Assembly (NCBI GenBank): GCA_018815325.1
Contig: JAHIYE010000020.1
Coordinates: 310,001-374,000, forward strand
DNA: 64,000 bases
Direction of reading: 5' to 3'
Source of the DNA: Gammaproteobacteria bacterium
Lineage (GTDB): Bacteria; Pseudomonadota; Gammaproteobacteria; Burkholderiales; Burkholderiaceae_C
Positions 63,070-64,000 of this stretch are shown piece by piece. The translations under genes and the position numbers were made by a program. How positions within the stretch are numbered: position 1 is the stretch's first letter; every line of letters starts with the position of its first letter. The notes beneath the pieces were generated by a model. It searched no databases. It saw nothing but the letters and a program-made list of their open reading frames with translations, and was not told where the DNA came from.

Positions 63070-63906
63070 ATGAAGATTTCAGAAATTCATTTGAGAGACG
63101 CGGAGCCGTGTTCAAGTGGGGCGGTGGTCTGTGCGCCTGAGAGGGGTATGGATATGACACTCAACTCATCGTTGTCACAGCCGTGTTTTGCCGAGAATGC
63201 AAGCATCCAGATGGAACGGATGGTGCTTGACTTTAGGCAAATGTATCGGCAGCGCAACGAAGCTCGCGAAGAGGTAACACGAGCACACCATGAGGCTTTG
63301 TTGCGCTTGTCATTGGCGGCAGATTTCAAGGATGACGATACCGGTGTTCATATCGTCCGAATTGGTTACCTGTCCGAGGCACTGGCCCTGTTGCTCGGGC
63401 AGACACCCAGGCAGGCGGGGATGCTGAAGAAGGCGGCCCCCATGCACGACATAGGAAAAATTGGTGTTCCTGACAGTGTTTTAAAGAAACCCGGGGCATT
63501 CTCTGCGGCAGATCGGATCACGATGAACCAGCATCCCGCCATCGGTGCTCAGATATTGGGTGGAACACGGATATCCCTGTTTGATCTGGCTGCGGAGATC
63601 GCACTCTCGCACCATGAGCGCTGGGACGGGCAGGGCTATCCAGCAGGAAAATCCGGAGAGCAGATTCCCCTGGTGGGGCGAATCGTGGCAGTAGTTGACT
63701 TCTTCGATGCCCTCACGATGGATCGTTGCTATCGCAAGGCCTTTGCGGATGACGTTGCGCTCAACATGCTTGCCTCACAGCGGGGGCTGGCCTTCGATCC
63801 GAACATCGTGGATGTCTTTCTCGCCAATTCCGGCGAGATGATTGCACTGCGCGAGCGTATCAATCAGGCCAGCCTGACTTTTTCTGACCTGATCGATGTT
63901 GCCTGA
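63070..63906 (+). CDS. HD-GYP domain protein (cyclic-di-GMP phosphodiesterase)
   Basis: Up to 278 residues. The HD-GYP domain spans about 75-260: metal/catalytic HD in MHDIGKIGVPDSVLKKPG, NQHPAIGAQIL, SHHERWDGQGYPAGKSGEQIP and VVDFFDALTMDRCYR. All signature residues are present, so c-di-GMP hydrolysis to GMP is predicted. The N-terminal about 60 residues contain a coiled coil, not a receiver. The ATG at 63070 is used here, but ATG 63154 has GAGGGG seven bases upstream and may be the true start. Probably a signalling output of the cluster. Confidence 0.9.
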   Translation: MKISEIHLRDAEPCSSGAVVCAPERGMDMTLNSSLSQPCFAENASIQMERMVLDFRQMYRQRNEAREEVTRAHHEALLRLSLAADFKDDDTGVHIVRIGYLSEALALLLGQTPRQAGMLKKAAPMHDIGKIGVPDSVLKKPGAFSAADRITMNQHPAIGAQILGGTRISLFDLAAEIALSHHERWDGQGYPAGKSGEQIPLVGRIVAVVDFFDALTMDRCYRKAFADDVALNMLASQRGLAFDPNIVDVFLANSGEMIALRERINQASLTFSDLIDVA

Positions 63907-63940
63907 CCAGAACCTGTGCTTGCGGAAAGGGATAGCCAGT

Positions 63941-64000
63941 ATGAAAAAGCAGCTGAATCTGGTTACCGAATATGTCTTGCGATTGGCCCTGATTCTGGGT
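63941..64000 (+). CDS. Unidentified protein, N-terminal fragment
   Basis: Twenty codons at the right edge: MKKQLNLVTEYVLRLALILG. AAGGG lies about ten bases before the ATG. The start of a hydrophobic stretch suggests a membrane protein. The rest is outside the window, so no function can be given. Confidence 0.55.
   Translation, partial: MKKQLNLVTEYVLRLALILG

Overview
The window is high-GC DNA from a betaproteobacterium, most likely a member of Burkholderiales/Comamonadaceae. The grounds are the gene order yicC / Ser-Thr kinase / PP2C / rph / rdgB / hemW, the urease operon with an internal ureJ, and the urtABCDE and Fmd-type amide genes. A short dispersed repeat with fixed internal spacing is also present. 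The assignment is by gene content only; no database search was possible.

Layout. 1-6.5 kb: housekeeping block (yicC fragment, kinase/phosphatase pair, rph, rdgB, hemW, CBS protein, His-tailed EamA permease). 6.6-10.0 kb: ectABCD operon on the minus strand for ectoine and 5-hydroxyectoine, with a good sigma-70 promoter. 10.4-12.8 kb: quinone oxidoreductase with a terminator, then a small AT-rich island (membrane protein of unknown function, serine-recombinase remnant) beside tRNA-Ser(TGA). 12.8-18.0 kb: ureA-ureJ-ureB-ureC-ureE-ureF-ureG, minus strand, with no ureD. 18.2-22.8 kb: a divergent hybrid histidine kinase whose sensor half is a whole NCS1-type permease, followed by a REC-LuxR regulator. 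23-36.3 kb: HDOD protein, copper P-type ATPase behind a MerR/CueR-type promoter, two LemA operons (one with TPM proteins, one with an M48 protease), SHOCT, SlyX, RIO kinase, MsrA, ProQ-like, NYN-LOTUS and VF530 proteins. 36.4-40.7 kb: a second permease-kinase/LuxR pair, paralogous to the first. 40.9-54.5 kb: an amide/urea ABC transporter with formamidase FmdA, FmdB and amidase AmiE, then a complete second transporter, urtABCDE. 54.5-64 kb: a dense signalling cluster (TPR protein with degenerate receiver, histidine-less kinase-like protein, CheY-like receiver, PhnD-type binding protein, PAS kinase, REC-Hpt, HTH-REC, HD-GYP).

How it works together. Short amides and urea would enter through the two ABC transporters. 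AmiE and FmdA would release ammonium from amides, and urease would release it from urea. Each of the two permease-kinase systems sits divergently beside one catabolic block (urease; amide transport). Canonical sigma-54 -24/-12 elements precede ureA and both kinases, which is a nitrogen-control signature. The best candidate for an undescribed system is therefore this pair of transporter-like sensor kinases with a conserved Cys-rich linker, probably sensing urea, amides or a related nitrogen compound. The second candidate is the PhnD-PAS kinase-REC-Hpt-HTH-REC-HD-GYP phosphorelay at the right end.

A 42-bp element with invariant spacing (GCT-N9-ATAGC-N7-GCTT-N10-GGCT) occurs four times. Three copies are intergenic or overlap a gene end, and one lies inside the signal-peptide codons of urtB.
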